DNA of 64,000 nucleotides from Gnetum montanum (GCA_015680685.1 MNCI01002109.1:128370-192369), one strand, 5' to 3'. Numbered from the stretch's first letter, positions 10,990 through 22,081 are shown. Numbers and translations are program-made. Notes: generated by a model from the sequence alone, not told the origin.

Positions 10990-11530
10990 CCTTAAATATC
11001 TTGATATATCTTTCTTTGGAGATTGAAGGGAATATCTTCAAACTATCAATAATCCTCACTTGAGATAGTGCCACAAATGTAAGACCTGTTGTTTCTTTGC
11101 TACCAACATCTACATGCTTTTTCCAATGTCATTCTCTATGACGTATGTATTGTTAAAGCCCATGCTAATCTAAATGGTAGTTGATGAGATCCTCCACGTA
11201 TGATTGGTGGAATGGGTACTTGTCGAGGATGTTTATTATCATACGGTACTCCAATATGAGAGTCAAACTCAATGCTGACATACGATGGCAACTGTGGAGG
11301 TTGACAGTGTAGACTATATATTATTTTCTTAGTGACTCCCAATGCACCATTAACTAATCTTACTTTTGGCCATAAATTAACAGTGAGCATAACCCTTGCA
11401 TCCTCACAAATGAACACTACTCGGTCCAATTCTCCTTCTGAATCATCCAAAAATTTTACAATATTTGTCTTTTTATCTGCTATGCACCATGCAATTGGCT
11501 TCTGCATTTTGCTCAATATTTTTTTTTCAG
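10990..11530 (-). pseudogene. PIF1-type DNA helicase fragment, frameshifted
   Basis: The minus frame 11516-11136 encodes CEDARVMLTVNLWPKVRLVN, followed by a SLPxYVxIEFD-like stretch and PFRLAWALTIHTS. This is the C-terminal helicase region of PIF1-family proteins (AxVML..NLW...GLVNG...; ...FPL.LAWAITIHKSQG). The expected continuation, VDVGSKETTGLTFVALSQVR, appears at about 11105-11045 in another frame, so at least one frameshift is present. There are no Walker motifs and no start. PIF1-like helicases occur as cellular genes and in Helitrons; no Rep domain or Helitron end was found. The fragment is flanked by two similar words, TTTTTTCAGAAAACCCATCC (about 10905-10924) and TTTTTTCAGAAAATCCATCC (about 11523-11542). 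Confidence 0.72.
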
Positions 11531-11771
11531 AAAATCCATCCTTAGTTATATATTTAATATATATCTATGGCCAAGAGAATCTTGCAAAAATGTGTTAAAT
11601 TTTAGTTCATCTACTGTATTAAATATTATCTAATCTAAGTATGGGAATAAATCTTCCTGAATTCTCATGAATTGTTGTTTTCTATGCATGTTCTCCTTGC
11701 CTTTCAGACTTTTCTTCTCTTTGCATTCCAATACCAAGACACAAACATAGTTATTTGGAGCAAACATATTG

Positions 11772-11916
11772 GCATTATGGATGGAATATTATTTACCATT
11801 ACTTATAGTTTCCTCCTGGAGCATTGTGGACCGGATATTATTTAGCATCACCAATAAGCTCCCCCTTAGCATTATGGATGTAATATTATTTAGCATTATT
11901 GATTGGTAGTAGGCCT
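11772..11916. repeat. Three imperfect ~49-bp tandem units
   Basis: Units begin at 11772, 11821 and 11869 and share GCATTATGGATG...ATATTATTT. They look like minisatellite duplication. Confidence 0.75.
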
Positions 11917-12035
11917 CTGCCAAAATTAGAATGCAAAGCAAATCATTGGCTAAATAGCACCTTGCTATTATGTCTAGTGATTTAGCTTGGTCTATTTTGT
12001 TTTGAGATCATTATATTTAAGAATACCCTACTTTC

Positions 12036-12119
12036 AGATTCCAACCTCGGAAACATTTCCATTTCTTGGTATTGTTTAGATTTCAACCTCGAAAACATTT
12101 CCATTTCTTGGTATTGTTA
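12036..12119. repeat. 42-bp tandem duplication
   Basis: 12036-12077 and 12078-12119 differ at only a few positions (AGATTCCAACCTCGG versus AGATTTCAACCTCGA). Confidence 0.85.
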
Positions 12120-13466
12120 GGCACTTTCTGCCCTTCATTTTAGAGTTGCATATCCATGCATGTATACAACATTTTGCCTTTAGGTATCAATAAGATTTAT
12201 CATAGTGAACTCTAATAATAGATGTTGGTATAAATTTTGCCAATGTTATTGTTTCTAAATAAATTAGTTGCTTTTTTGCGCATTGCGATTAAAAAGAAGT
12301 TCCCCACCACTTAACATGTTCGTCTTCAAGACTGAACATGTATTTTGCTATAAGAAATACCATTTTTATTAATAAAGTCATTTTCTACCTATTCAAAAAA
12401 GAGGGGGTGGGAATGTTTCGTGAAAACCAAAAAATATGAAAATGATAATCAGTTATCAAACACATTGTTAATGGTATAAGAGGTTCCACACATGGATGAA
12501 AGGTCTGTCACACTAACATTCGATGCTATATAGTAACGCATTTGCATGTCTACCGCTTTTGAAAACAGTGAAATCAATAAATCTCTTATCAAAAAATTTC
12601 AAGTTGCCATTTATGAAAAAGCAGATAACTATAGGAGTAATAATTGCTATTCTTTTATTTCAGACTACGTTCTACCATGGAAGCCTACCATCGCCTTGAA
12701 ACACGGATAGGAATATGAGGCAGTTCTTTTGTGCCAGTAGCTGGATTGCTATAAATTTTTTATCTACAGATTCTTTTCCATGCATTTTCTTTATAAGATT
12801 GTTAAACGTTTTTATCGAATGCTTTTCTTTTCAAAAATCTTACTACCCCAAAAATTTCTTTCTTCCTTATTAGCGCTCAGAAATCATCTTCTCTTGGAAT
12901 TATGTGCGGGCAGTAAGTTGCAACTTTCTGTGCATGTTTGTATATAAATACATGTATATTAATGGGTACTTCTGCTGAATTGTTGGTGTTCAGCTTCTTC
13001 ACTGATGCTATCATTTTAACTTACGTTTGATAAGCAAATAACGTGTATGAATACACGGCTCTTCCTATGTTGAGGTGGTACAGTTTTATATTTTTAATGG
13101 TTCAGTCGCTCCTTTGTGATGTTGGATTGCTGGGTTTCGCTTGGAATTCTGGATTGCTTGGTTTAGCTGGCTTTTCATGGATTGCTTAGTTTAGTTGGTT
13201 TTTCCGATGCTGCTCCTGCTGCACAGACTCGATGGTTATGTCTCGGTCTCCTGCTCATGATTAATTCATTACAGTATTTTTCAAATGCTTGACTGTCGGT
13301 CTTATCATTTAATTATATAATAACCAGGTATAATAAACACTTGGGGCCAGGAATCCTGTCTGTAATCTCACCGAACCATGACTATTTTAGTATTTTTTTG
13401 TCTTGCTTGTAAGTCCGGTGCATAGATTGAGAAATCGGACCAATGGGCAAATCATCGGTCATAATT

Positions 13467-13590
13467 GGACTAGAAAAATGTGAATAAATTGGTGAAAGAA
13501 TTGGAGTAAAATCATCAATATTAGAAACTTTAGAAAATTTGGATTAGAAAAATGTGAATAAATCGGTGTAAGAATCGGAGTGAAATCGTA
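13467..13590. repeat. Direct repeat of ~50 bp, 74 bp apart
   Basis: GGACTAGAAAAATGTGAATA at 13467 recurs as GGATTAGAAAAATGTGAATA at 13541. The following GGTG.AAGAAT.GGAGT.AAATC is also shared. Confidence 0.8.
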
Positions 13591-13729
13591 TATTCATCCA
13601 TGTTAATAGTTGCAATTTTCAATTTTTTACTTAAAAAATCAATAAAAATATAATAAGATTAAATGTCCAATTTTGAATTGGCTTAATGGTTGCATTACGA
13701 TATATTGCAGATCTTGCAAGCCTACAGCA

Positions 13730-14260
13730 AAAAAACACGTAACCGTCTCTCCCTCCGCACAGGAGGCAATAGGCAGCCAGGAAGCTAGTGGGACGTCGGT
13801 TTTTTCCTTATTTTTCCCTCACCGGTGACTGCAGCAGCCTTCCCTCATCGGTGACTGCGGCAGCGGGCGACAGGTTTTGGGTGTGTCTCAACTCTCTGTC
13901 TATGAGGCGCGCGCATCAGCAGCAAAAGAGGCGTGCTCGCCTGTGAAGCTTAATGCTTCCTTCATTCGTTAAAAAGAGGTACGCACGCTGCGTACTCGGC
14001 GGATTCGGCGCACGCCGGCGCGGTAGACGGTGCCGCAGCTGCAGTCGGTGGAGACGACCTCAGCCATTTTTCTCGTCCGGGCGAGCGTCTGCGTTGGCCG
14101 GCGGTGGTCCGGCGGTTTCTCAAGCAGCAGCGGCGATTCGTTAGGGGCGGAGGACGACTGGTTTCTGTGCCACAGTCAGTGTCTGAAAGCCGCGGCTCTG
14201 CCCATGCCCATGCCCATGCTTGAACTTGGCAGTTTTACTGTGTCACTATAGCTTGTTCAG
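13730..14260. other. CpG-rich island, possible promoter or first exon
   Basis: GC and CpG content rise sharply against AT-rich surroundings (for example GAGGCGCGCGCATCAG near 13902 and GGCGCACGCCGGCGCGG near 14006). Such islands in plant DNA often mark an unmethylated gene start or a GC-rich LINE 5' region. The ORF 13953-14144 is open but has an Arg/Ala-rich, GC-driven composition and no recognisable domain, so I do not call it a gene. No splice donor can be assigned securely. Confidence 0.45.
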
Positions 14261-14545
14261 GCCTTTAATATTGTGCCGTGGTGGGTTTTAATATTGTGCG
14301 AATTGCGTATTCAAACCGCTGCAGCAATCGGTCCTCTGGAAATCAGAGTGGTGCAGCGTGGCACAATTGACAAAATGATGGACTCATGCATCGCCCGTGG
14401 TTCTTCCATAAATCAATACAAGATGCCTCGCTGCATCGGCTGTCATTATATCCGCAAGCCTTGTGAATTCCAGCACATCAAAGCAAAGGCATGGTTTGTA
14501 AATAGAGAAGTATGCAACAGGGGTAAAATTACGCTTTGCTGGGAA

Positions 14546-14635
14546 GCGTTATGCACAACGTTACCGAAATGGCTGGCTGTATGGAATTTTAGTTACACGT
14601 CAGCGTTGTGCACAAAGTTGCGTTACCGAAATGGG
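14546..14635. repeat. Diverged direct repeat around GCGTTxTGCACAA
   Basis: GCGTTATGCACAACGTTACC at 14546 is echoed by GCGTTGTGCACAAAGTTGCG followed by TTACCGAAATGGG from 14603. The stretch 14261-14735 otherwise has no recognisable gene. ORF 14273-14680 is open for 135 codons without similarity I can name. Confidence 0.6.
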
Positions 14636-14735
14636 CCATTGAAAAATCAACGTTGGTCAACGTTACACACAAAAAATTAACGTCAAAAAACAGCTGCGCG
14701 GTTTCGGCTCCAATGCTGCAGGCAGAGCAGGCGAG

Positions 14736-14978
14736 ATGGTGGAACCGGCAGCTTCGTGTCCATGTTGCTGTATTTATCAGACTGGCTGTGCTTGTAAGAC
14801 CAATCAACAATATCCTGGCCTAAATGCTCTTCCTAGTTTGGGCATCAACGTCACTAGCCGCGGCAGCAACAACAACAGCAATCTCCCAGGAAAGACTCAT
14901 TTATCTTGCCTCTATGGATGTTGCTGTAACACAAAGGGTTGTGGATGTATCAACCCAAGAGCACCTGGTTGTTCTTAA
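14736..14978 (+). CDS. Cysteine-rich 80-residue ORF, unknown
   Basis: The ATG at 14736 gives an 80-residue reading with 13 cysteines ending at TAA 14976-14978. Two similar modules are visible: SCPCCCIYQTGCACKTN (residues 7-23) and CLYGCCCNTKGCGCINP (about 57-73), both with CCC-x4/5-GC-x-C. An Asn/Ser-rich linker (GSNNNSN) separates them. No signal peptide is encoded in this exon, so it could be a last exon of a secreted cysteine-rich peptide. A related segment occurs at about 32378-32480 (KCYCNVKGCGWF). The spacing C-x4-C-x-C recalls loops of plant cystine-knot peptides, but the full six-cysteine framework is not matched. Whether it is expressed is unknown. Confidence 0.4.
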   Translation: MVEPAASCPCCCIYQTGCACKTNQQYPGLNALPSLGINVTSRGSNNNSNLPGKTHLSCLYGCCCNTKGCGCINPRAPGCS

Positions 14979-16030
14979 TTAGTGAAAGTGAAGTCCACAG
15001 GACTTCAAACAGTCCAAGTTCCCCAGCATTTTATCCTGTGAAACTTTTGCTAGAATATTATTGTTAAATAAATGAGAAATTTTTTTAGAAGCATTTCCAT
15101 AATTATATATGAAAAAATGTCTCGTATATGTGTATGACACACGTACCAAGCGTGAGTTTAGAGAAACTAAATTTAACTTAGAGGACGTTATGGTCAATTT
15201 GGACCTTAGCTTATCCCTAAGTTACAAGGCTAGTTTTCGGTTATTTGCATTATAATAAACTTATATGAAAAACCTAAATGCCATCTCATAATAAAAATCT
15301 TTAGATAATATTGCAAGGATTTTAGGTACATAGCAGCAATCTTATTGATATGATATGGTTATAAGGCATAAACTAAGTTTTTACTACTAATCTTCACATA
15401 AAGGAGAAAACCATGGATAAAGTTAAATTTTTGTCCTCGTTATTTTTTTGGGGTCATTTTTCATGTTTATGAACAAATGTAATTATTTTCCTAACCTTTC
15501 ACAACATTTTAAATTATTTTAAAATTTGAGAGGGTATCTTTACTAATAATATCAAAGGATGTCTTGATGTCCCTTTCATGTAACATAATTGTATTATGCT
15601 TTACCTAGTTAAACTAAAATAAAATATGTATTTCTTTCAATTTACAACAAATTACTATAATATAGATATTATGCTTGATTTCTTAGTTAGTAGTTTAAAA
15701 ATAATTTAACATGTTTAGCAATATGTTAAACAACTTTTTAGAAATGAGGAGAACAACATACTTTAACATTACTTTAATTAAACCTTTTTAAAGTTTTAAA
15801 CAAACATTAAGTGTGAAAGAGAGAAGGTTACTTCAATGATATTAAGAAAATCTTGGGTGCTCTTGAATGCAATTATATTAAAAAAAAACTTCTTGAGTAC
15901 CTTATATGCTTTATGGGAGATCCAATATATATTCCAATATAAAACTACCAAGATGAATATGCATGGGATGACTTTCTTTGTACTTTTCAATAAAAATATA
16001 TTCTTAAATTCACATTGGATAAAAGGTAAG
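14979..16030. other. AT-rich intergenic DNA, nothing recognised
   Basis: There are no ORFs with recognisable content. This is the insertion context of element B: it ends in ATAAG, the left target-duplication copy at 16031-16035. Confidence 0.6.
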
Positions 16031-16035
16031 ATAAG

Positions 16036-16867
16036 TGATGAGTGGCGAGATACCCCTATACTCAACCATATGAATACGAGNNNNNNNNNNNNNNNNNNNN
16101 NNNNNNNNNNNNNNNNNNNNNNNNNNNNNNNNNNNNNNNNNNNNNNNNNNNNNNNNNNNNNNNNNNNNNNNNNNNNNNNNNNNNNNNNNNNNNNNNNNNN
16201 NNNNNNNNNNNNNNNNNNNNNNNNNNNNNNNNNNNNNNNNNNNNNNNNNNNNNNNNNNNNNNNNNNNNNNNNNNNNNNNNNNNNNNNNNNNNNNNNNNNN
16301 NNNNNNNNNNNNNNNNNNNNNNNNNNNNNNNNNNNNNNNNNNNNNNNNNNNNNNNNNNNNNNNNNNNNNNNNNNNNNNNNNNNNNNNNNNNNNNNNNNNN
16401 NNNNNNNNNNNNNNNNNNNNNNNNNNNNNNNNNNNNNNNNNNNNNNNNNNNNNNNNNNNNNNNNNNNNNNNNNNNNNNNNNNNNNNNNNNNNNNNNNNNN
16501 NNNNNNNNNNNNNNNNNNNNNNNNNNNNNNNNNNNNNTCTAGGAAGTTCGTCTTTATTGCCGTACACAACTTGTGTTCAGGTACAATGTTGCTTGAATAA
16601 AGATCCGTTCACTTTAGGACTCCTACTGCAGGCACATGGAAAATATTCTATCTCTGGAGTGATCAATCTGCTAGAGTTTCCCTACTATTTAGCCTAAGAT
16701 GATGAAATAAGGGAGAGCCACCTCTTATTTATAGATATGACAGCGCACCACGATATCGCGTACGTGATATCGCAGGGGACGACACGATATCGCGTACGCG
16801 ATATCGCATGGGATGCGATATCATGACGGTCGCGATATCGTGGCCCATGCGATATTGTGTCTCATCA
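16036..16867 (-). repeat. 3' LTR of element B (contains assembly gap)
   Basis: Edges are TGATGAGTGGCGAGATACCC (16036) and TTGTGTCTCATCA (16867). The N run 16081-16537 replaces most of the R/U5 side; its 457-base length may be arbitrary. U3 carries a palindrome at 16785-16806, two CGATATCG octamers around CGTACG, plus further GATATCG copies at 16751-16850. A TATA box (CTTATTTATAG on the plus strand, near 16725) lies beside them. Confidence 0.85.
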
Positions 16868-16883
16868 TACCCCCATGACTGAA
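16868..16883 (-). other. Polypurine tract of element B
   Basis: Minus-strand TTCAGTCATGGGGGTA directly abuts the LTR start TGATGAGACAC. This is the expected position of the plus-strand primer. Equivalent tracts sit beside the 3' LTRs of F and D. Confidence 0.7.
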
Positions 16884-18399
16884 TGAAAACTCATCCTCGA
16901 GTTCCTTACAAAATATTGGGAAGGTATGGGATTATTGACTGAATGGAACTAATGGGATGACTTGTGAACGGATCATCATTACAAGACTTGACAAAACCGG
17001 TGTTCATGACAACAAGAGTGAACACCTTATTACATTGACATCAGGCCTTAGTTGGCAGCTGAAAAGAGAGAGAGAAAGAAGTGTTGCTGCTACCAATGCC
17101 AAGATTGCACCTTTCGTTGTCCATCCATAAGCACGCCATCGATCTTGCTCCTTGCATAGTTGCTTCCAGTACTGCTCCATTCCAAGTATTTGCTCCAGAT
17201 CCAATTCGTTGTTGTGTGATCACCATCTACACACACAACACAATCTTTGTATTAGCAAGGGTAAATGAATTTCAATGTAGTTGATACCTTACTTCAGTGA
17301 AAGGTTCGTTGGCTAGGTTGTGATATGGCTGATACAGATCTAGAGATATAATATTGGTGACTACCGAAGGTGTAGGGATTAAGAGAAAATTAGAAAAATT
17401 GGGGCTAGGAGAAAATCGAAAAAATTGGGCCCCGTACCCCCATGACTAATCGCGAACCTCCGATAGCGTTAGAATGGAGAAAGAAAAGGGAACAAGAAAG
17501 ATAGATAAAAAGGGATAACTATGACATCGATGAAATGGATGTCAAGATGAAAATGAACAAAATAAAATAGATTGCAAAAATGTTAGGGAAAAGAATTCAA
17601 CTGGTGCACCAAATAGGAATGTCAGTGGGTCCTCCCCAAAGTAGGCTCATGCCCTTAATGCCCTGACAAACCTAGATTTAAAGAGTCTGTAGGCTCTGGG
17701 AATGTCATTTGGAATAAGAGTTAAAGTCTTAACCGCAAGAATTTACCAGAAAGAAAATAATGCATCAACTAAGATATATACTAATGATACAACCGACAAT
17801 GAGGTGAACAATGGAGACAAGGATGGCGAGAAGAGAATGGAATGGAATCCCAAGAACAAGGTGGTGTACAATCCCTTATGTGTTTCATGATTATTGTGAC
17901 TTGGTAAATCTCATTCCAACTCCGGCCTCAAACCAACCGCATCCAGTGACTTCGCATCAATGCATCTGGTTAATCCATCTCCTTGAAGTAACAAGAATGC
18001 TTCCCCCAAGAGTCACCACCATTCTGACGAAAGAAGGAGGAGAGAATGGGAAGCGAGAAGGACCTTAGTTAGAGGGAACATTTTTGGTTCCATAACTAGT
18101 GCTTGTAGCCCAAGGAATTATTTTGTCTAAGGGGTGTGCTTTGAATTCTCACTTTTTTTTTGTGTTTTTTGTTTTTATGCATGAGAACCACACCATGCAA
18201 AGACTTCTTATTTTTATTGNATTATGAAAGGGACTATACATTTCCAAACCGAGAGAGACCATAGAAACTGGTGGATGGATAGATGAAGTGAACTCATTGC
18301 CTACCATATCAAAAGAAACATACCTTAGTATCAACATCATGACTTAAAGGTAAAAATCAAACATTAGCAATCAATATGAAAACAGTTCATACCATCAGG
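16884..18399 (-). other. Noncoding post-pol region of element B, accessory ORF absent
   Basis: This stretch replaces the accessory ORF region of D, E and G. A small reading at 17226-17004 includes a hydrophobic run (GAILALVAATLLSLSLF) in one of two overlapping frames. Its counterpart in F is not open, so I do not call a gene. A CCCCCATGACTAA motif occurs near 17442 and a CCTCCCCAAAGTAGG block near 17631. No U3-like GATATCG block is present. Confidence 0.55.
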
Positions 18400-18760
18400 A
18401 AGAACACTTATTGGATGACGAACTTACACAGTGGATCAGACACACAAAAACACATAAAAAATGAAAAAGTATAACGATGTTGAAAAAAAAAACAAGAAAA
18501 GTTAAAGAAATTTGTAAAACAAAAATAAAAAAAGTTAAACAAATGTGTAAAACAAAAACAAGAAAGGTTAAAGAAATTTGTAAAAAAAAAAATAAGAAAA
18601 GTTAAAGAAATTTGTAAAACAAAAATGTGTAAGACAAAAATGTGTAAAAAAAAAATGTGCAAAAAAATGTGTAAGACAAAAATGTGTAAAACAAAAATGT
18701 GCAAAAAAATGTGTAAAAAAAAACTAAAAAGAAATAAGGGCCTCTAATGGTTAGCATAGG
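18400..18760 (-). repeat. A-rich tandem tract after pol in element B
   Basis: Irregular units of the type AAGTTAAAGAAATTTGTAAA at 18498-18620 give way to ACAAAAATGTGTAAG-type units at 18615-18722. Equivalent tracts occur in H (7040-7085), F (37360-37565), D (60395-60590) and E (T-rich on plus, 50640-50885). Apparent ORFs here are low-complexity Phe/Leu readings. Confidence 0.8.
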
Positions 18761-18825
18761 TGGCCATCTCCCCCATGACTGAATTGCAAGGAAGAGATCT
18801 GACATAATGAACATCTATTTGAATT

Positions 18826-19560
18826 TCATAAAAGTGTCCAACTTCTTCCCACTGATGTTCTCAGATTAAGGGGTGGAAGTTGGTGATGCTCATACTCCAA
18901 TGTATCTATGCCTCTATTGTTAACATGAGTTTTTTCCTCAGTTCGTTTCGTGCATATTGGTTTGCTCTTTCTAGTAGCTTTCAACCACGGGGTATCCACT
19001 ACTTGTGTGGTTGCTACATACAGGCACCTTTGAATTTGTGTTTCTTGGACACATTGATTACATGGAAGAGATGCTGAACATTCTTCCATGTCATCACCCT
19101 CTAAGTCATTGTATGTGATGCATGGAACTTTCTTCTTCTTGATCTTTCCATAAATATTTATCTTAGATATCTGCAAGGAAATATCGTGGATCCCTAGGTA
19201 CGCATCTACTGTACTTAGCCATGATCTTCCCATTATAATTGGGAAGTTTCCTTCATTGTTGTTTACTTCAATCACCAGGAAATCAGCTGGGTAGGACTAA
19301 CCACACATAGTGGTAACAATGTCCTCCACCAATCCCAAGGGAATGGTGATGGACTGGTTTGTCAGCTCTAGTTGGATGTTGCTCTTCTTAAGTTGGGGCA
19401 GGTTCCAGGCTTGATACATTTCTTGTGAAATTAAGTTGAATCTGGAACTTGAGTCAAGAAGAGCCTTATGTGGTTTGTTCTCATAGATTTGTAAATAGAT
19501 TAAGGGACTCCCAGAGTCAGATAGTTTCCTGGGAAGGTGGCCTACCTTGATCCAGTCAGT
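18826..19560 (-). pseudogene. Aspartic protease relic of element B
   Basis: The open part 19275-18826 includes GNFPIIMGRSWLSTVDAYLG, the protease C-terminal signature, then a linker ending in HQLPPLNLRTSVG. It runs straight into the post-pol region, so the deletion junction lies around 18800-18840. It is in the same frame as the gag segments at 21207-19660, consistent with a gag-pol fusion. The N-terminal active-site part (19276-19560) is only patchily readable. Confidence 0.72.
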
Positions 19561-19599
19561 TATGGTATGCGTTTACATAACCATATGCGTTAAGCTCTG

Positions 19600-22081
19600 T
19601 TGGACTAAAGGGTGCTCCAAAGTGTTAGATGGTGGAGGAGTGTACATAGACTCAACCACTTATTGTTGCGAGAGTTTATCTGTGCTTTTGGTTATGAAAA
19701 AGTGTCTTCTCTTTTTACAGTTGTCAGAACCAGCAGCAGGTTGAATATTTACAGCTCTCGCAACATGACGTTGCTGTGGTTGAGTGGGGAGTTCCCTTTG
19801 CATTATTGGAGCAGGTTGTATGGGAACTATAGATGGAAGAGATGCGGATGGAGTTGGAGGATGGTAAGTATGTGGGATGCCTCCCGAAGGAGAAGGAGTC
19901 CTCCTAAAGTACTCCTGAACTTGGTAGTGACGTTGGTGAGTTGTGTGACTCATAGAGTCACTTGGAGAAACCGGCTGCTGCACATAATATCCATAAGGAT
20001 CAGGTTGCCGGTAAGGGTTCTGTTGTGTCAGCGGTGGCATCCCCCATGACTGCGGGTATTGCCACTGCTGATGCTGTCTAATGGTTTGTGGTGGAGTTAC
20101 ACTTGGATAGTATGTTAACAATTAGTGGAACTACCTTGAGTTACCTTGGGGATAAGGTAACCTTCAGGGTGTTTGCTGTTGGTTGAGTCTTGGGTTAAGT
20201 GCATACACCCCAGACTCCTGTAGATGTGAGATGATTGGACAACATCCCTTAGGATGGTCATAATGGTAGATCTCACATCCACCGTCATTGTCTGTGTCTA
20301 AATCCACAACCGCATCGGAGATAGTAATTTTCCCTTTACCCTTGTTATGTGCAGGGCCTAAATCTCTCCGCTTTGTCTTACCTTTATCACTACTTTGTTC
20401 CTCCTTAGACTCTTCTACGATTTTCAGGACAGTTTCAAGTCTAGAGTCTAAAGAATCCCACAATTGATCCATATTTGCCGATACTTTTGTTGTTAATTTT
20501 TGAATCGGCAAGGTTTTCCGGTTCACCAACTCTTCGAGTGGTGACTCATCCTCCTCATCACAAAATTTCACTCCCTTCTTTCGAAGGGAGGGATCACGGT
20601 TGTATTCTTCCACACTCTCTCTTTTTTATAGTTCACCTTCTTCTTTTGCTACTTATTCCAACAAGTGATGAACTTCATGGAATCTAAGTTATGATAGTCT
20701 CCCTTGCACATAAGTCCCAAGGGTTCTTCTAGTTTCATGCCTTAGCCTATCTACGATGTGGTGGAGTTGATCCTGTTGAGCATATCCATGGCCCGAGCAA
20801 TGATGTAACAATGTGTAGTAGTGGCCCATGGCAGCATCCAAGGGTTCATGAGTACCTTGCTTCCATCCTTGGATCTGCTTATGCAAATTAGACACTCTGG
20901 AGTACATTTGATACTTATCGTTGAAGAGTTCTTACATCATACTCCACCTCCTAATGGTTTCCGGTTCTAAAGACCGGTACCAACTCTCTTCTTCCTTGAT
21001 GAGTGTCCTAGGAAACAACTTTAGTTTTTGCCACTCATTTTCTATGTTCTGTAAGGCGCAAGCATCATGGAATTCTTGTAAATGATGTTGCAGATCCGCG
21101 TTGTATCCCCCCTCAAAGCGTGGGATATTGTTCATGTCTAAGCACTTGATCCAACTATCTTTTAAATGCCTTGTTAGAATTCTAACTGCCTCCGTTATGT
21201 TTAGCATGCTTTGGGTGGCAAGTAGGGGCTCGTCATAATCATCTCTCTCATGACGCCTGTGATGTCTTCATTTTTCCCTACTTTCCCTTCGTTCATGCCC
21301 TTGTCCTCTCTCTCGACTCTCTCGTTTTTCTTACTTTTATCCTCCCTATTATGCTCATCATGATTGCACCAGAGGTGGAAGGAGAGGATGAGTGATGTGA
21401 AGAAGGGGAAGAAGAAGGAGAACCATCATCATGATGATGCTTCTTACATTCCCTTCTGCAGCTTTGGCCCCGATCGTGGTGACGATCTAAGTGCCCGTCC
21501 TTATCACGAGTTGTTGTTCCCTCTATAAACAGTTAGTGTTCACGGGGATCAGAACCAGTGTTATGTATCGTGGATCGTAGGTTCTGATACCCTACCTCCT
21601 CACCATCATTAGGAGGGGGAACATCTTTTGATAGAGAACCCATTATAATGGGTCCATCATCTCCTATTTCACTAAGGACGTACAGGCCCTCTTTGCCCTT
21701 CAACAGTGTATGTTGGCTCTCCTGCCTTGAGTCCCTCATATGTTTTGTAGCTTTGGGATAATAATCCCTTGTATCAAAATATGCTATAACGTATTTAGCA
21801 TAGAGCTGAGTCATGCCAATCTGTGCCAAAGCATGGAGGAGCATGTTAGGAACTGATCGATCTAGAGGTAATACGATGTTACCTTGCAAATCTCTTCATT
21901 GCAGCTGTTCGTCTTAATGGAGGATAAAGGTAAAGTCTGGAATATACTCATCAGGATGAGTATAGACTATCTGGTATTGTTTAGGACTTGGCAGGTTTTG
22001 GTTATATGTTTTTAATTGCCAACTGTCTTTAGTATTATCCCTAGGCGGTGAGTTGCTCTTATGAGAAGAAGAAGAAGACAT
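19600..22081 (-). pseudogene. gag relic of element B
   Basis: The start at ATG 22081 encodes MSSSSSHKSNSPP; element F has the same type of start. The first segment (21889-21533, NIVLPLDRSVPNMLLHALAQ) is in one frame. The rest, from 21207 to 19660, is in a second frame interrupted by stops: RVSNLHKQIQGWKQGTHEPL, a charged hinge (DEEDESPLEELVNRKTLPIQ) and a Gln/Pro-rich tail (QQPVSPSDSMSHTTHQRH). A CxxC-like CEIYHYDHPKGCCP segment (about 20275-20235) sits where a zinc knuckle would be expected but does not fit CCHC spacing. One frameshift, probably in the Arg/Ser-rich 21230-21500 stretch, plus about four stops inactivate it. Confidence 0.8.

Larger units (their letters stand above)
11531..13729. 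other. AT-rich intergenic DNA, no gene recognised
   Basis: No ORF has recognisable similarity and no LTR edges were seen. Several short tandem duplications are listed separately. The T/C-rich composition with scattered TTTTGCAG and ATTTCAG sites could be intronic, but nothing ties it to an exon. Confidence 0.6.

Noticed and set aside
13953-14144. 63-codon Arg/Ala-rich ORF as a gene
   Set aside because: Composition is explained by GC-rich DNA, there are two overlapping frames of similar quality, and no domain.
14736-14978. Identification as a cyclotide
   Set aside because: Only part of the loop spacing matches; the six-cysteine framework, a processing site and a proper precursor are not visible.
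15796-16600. ORFs of 166-257 codons across 15.8-16.6 kb on both strands
   Set aside because: They are open only because they run through the N gap at 16081-16537.
17004-17226. Small hydrophobic ORF in element B as a membrane protein gene
   Set aside because: It exists in two competing frames without a good ATG, and the matching stretch in element F is not open.
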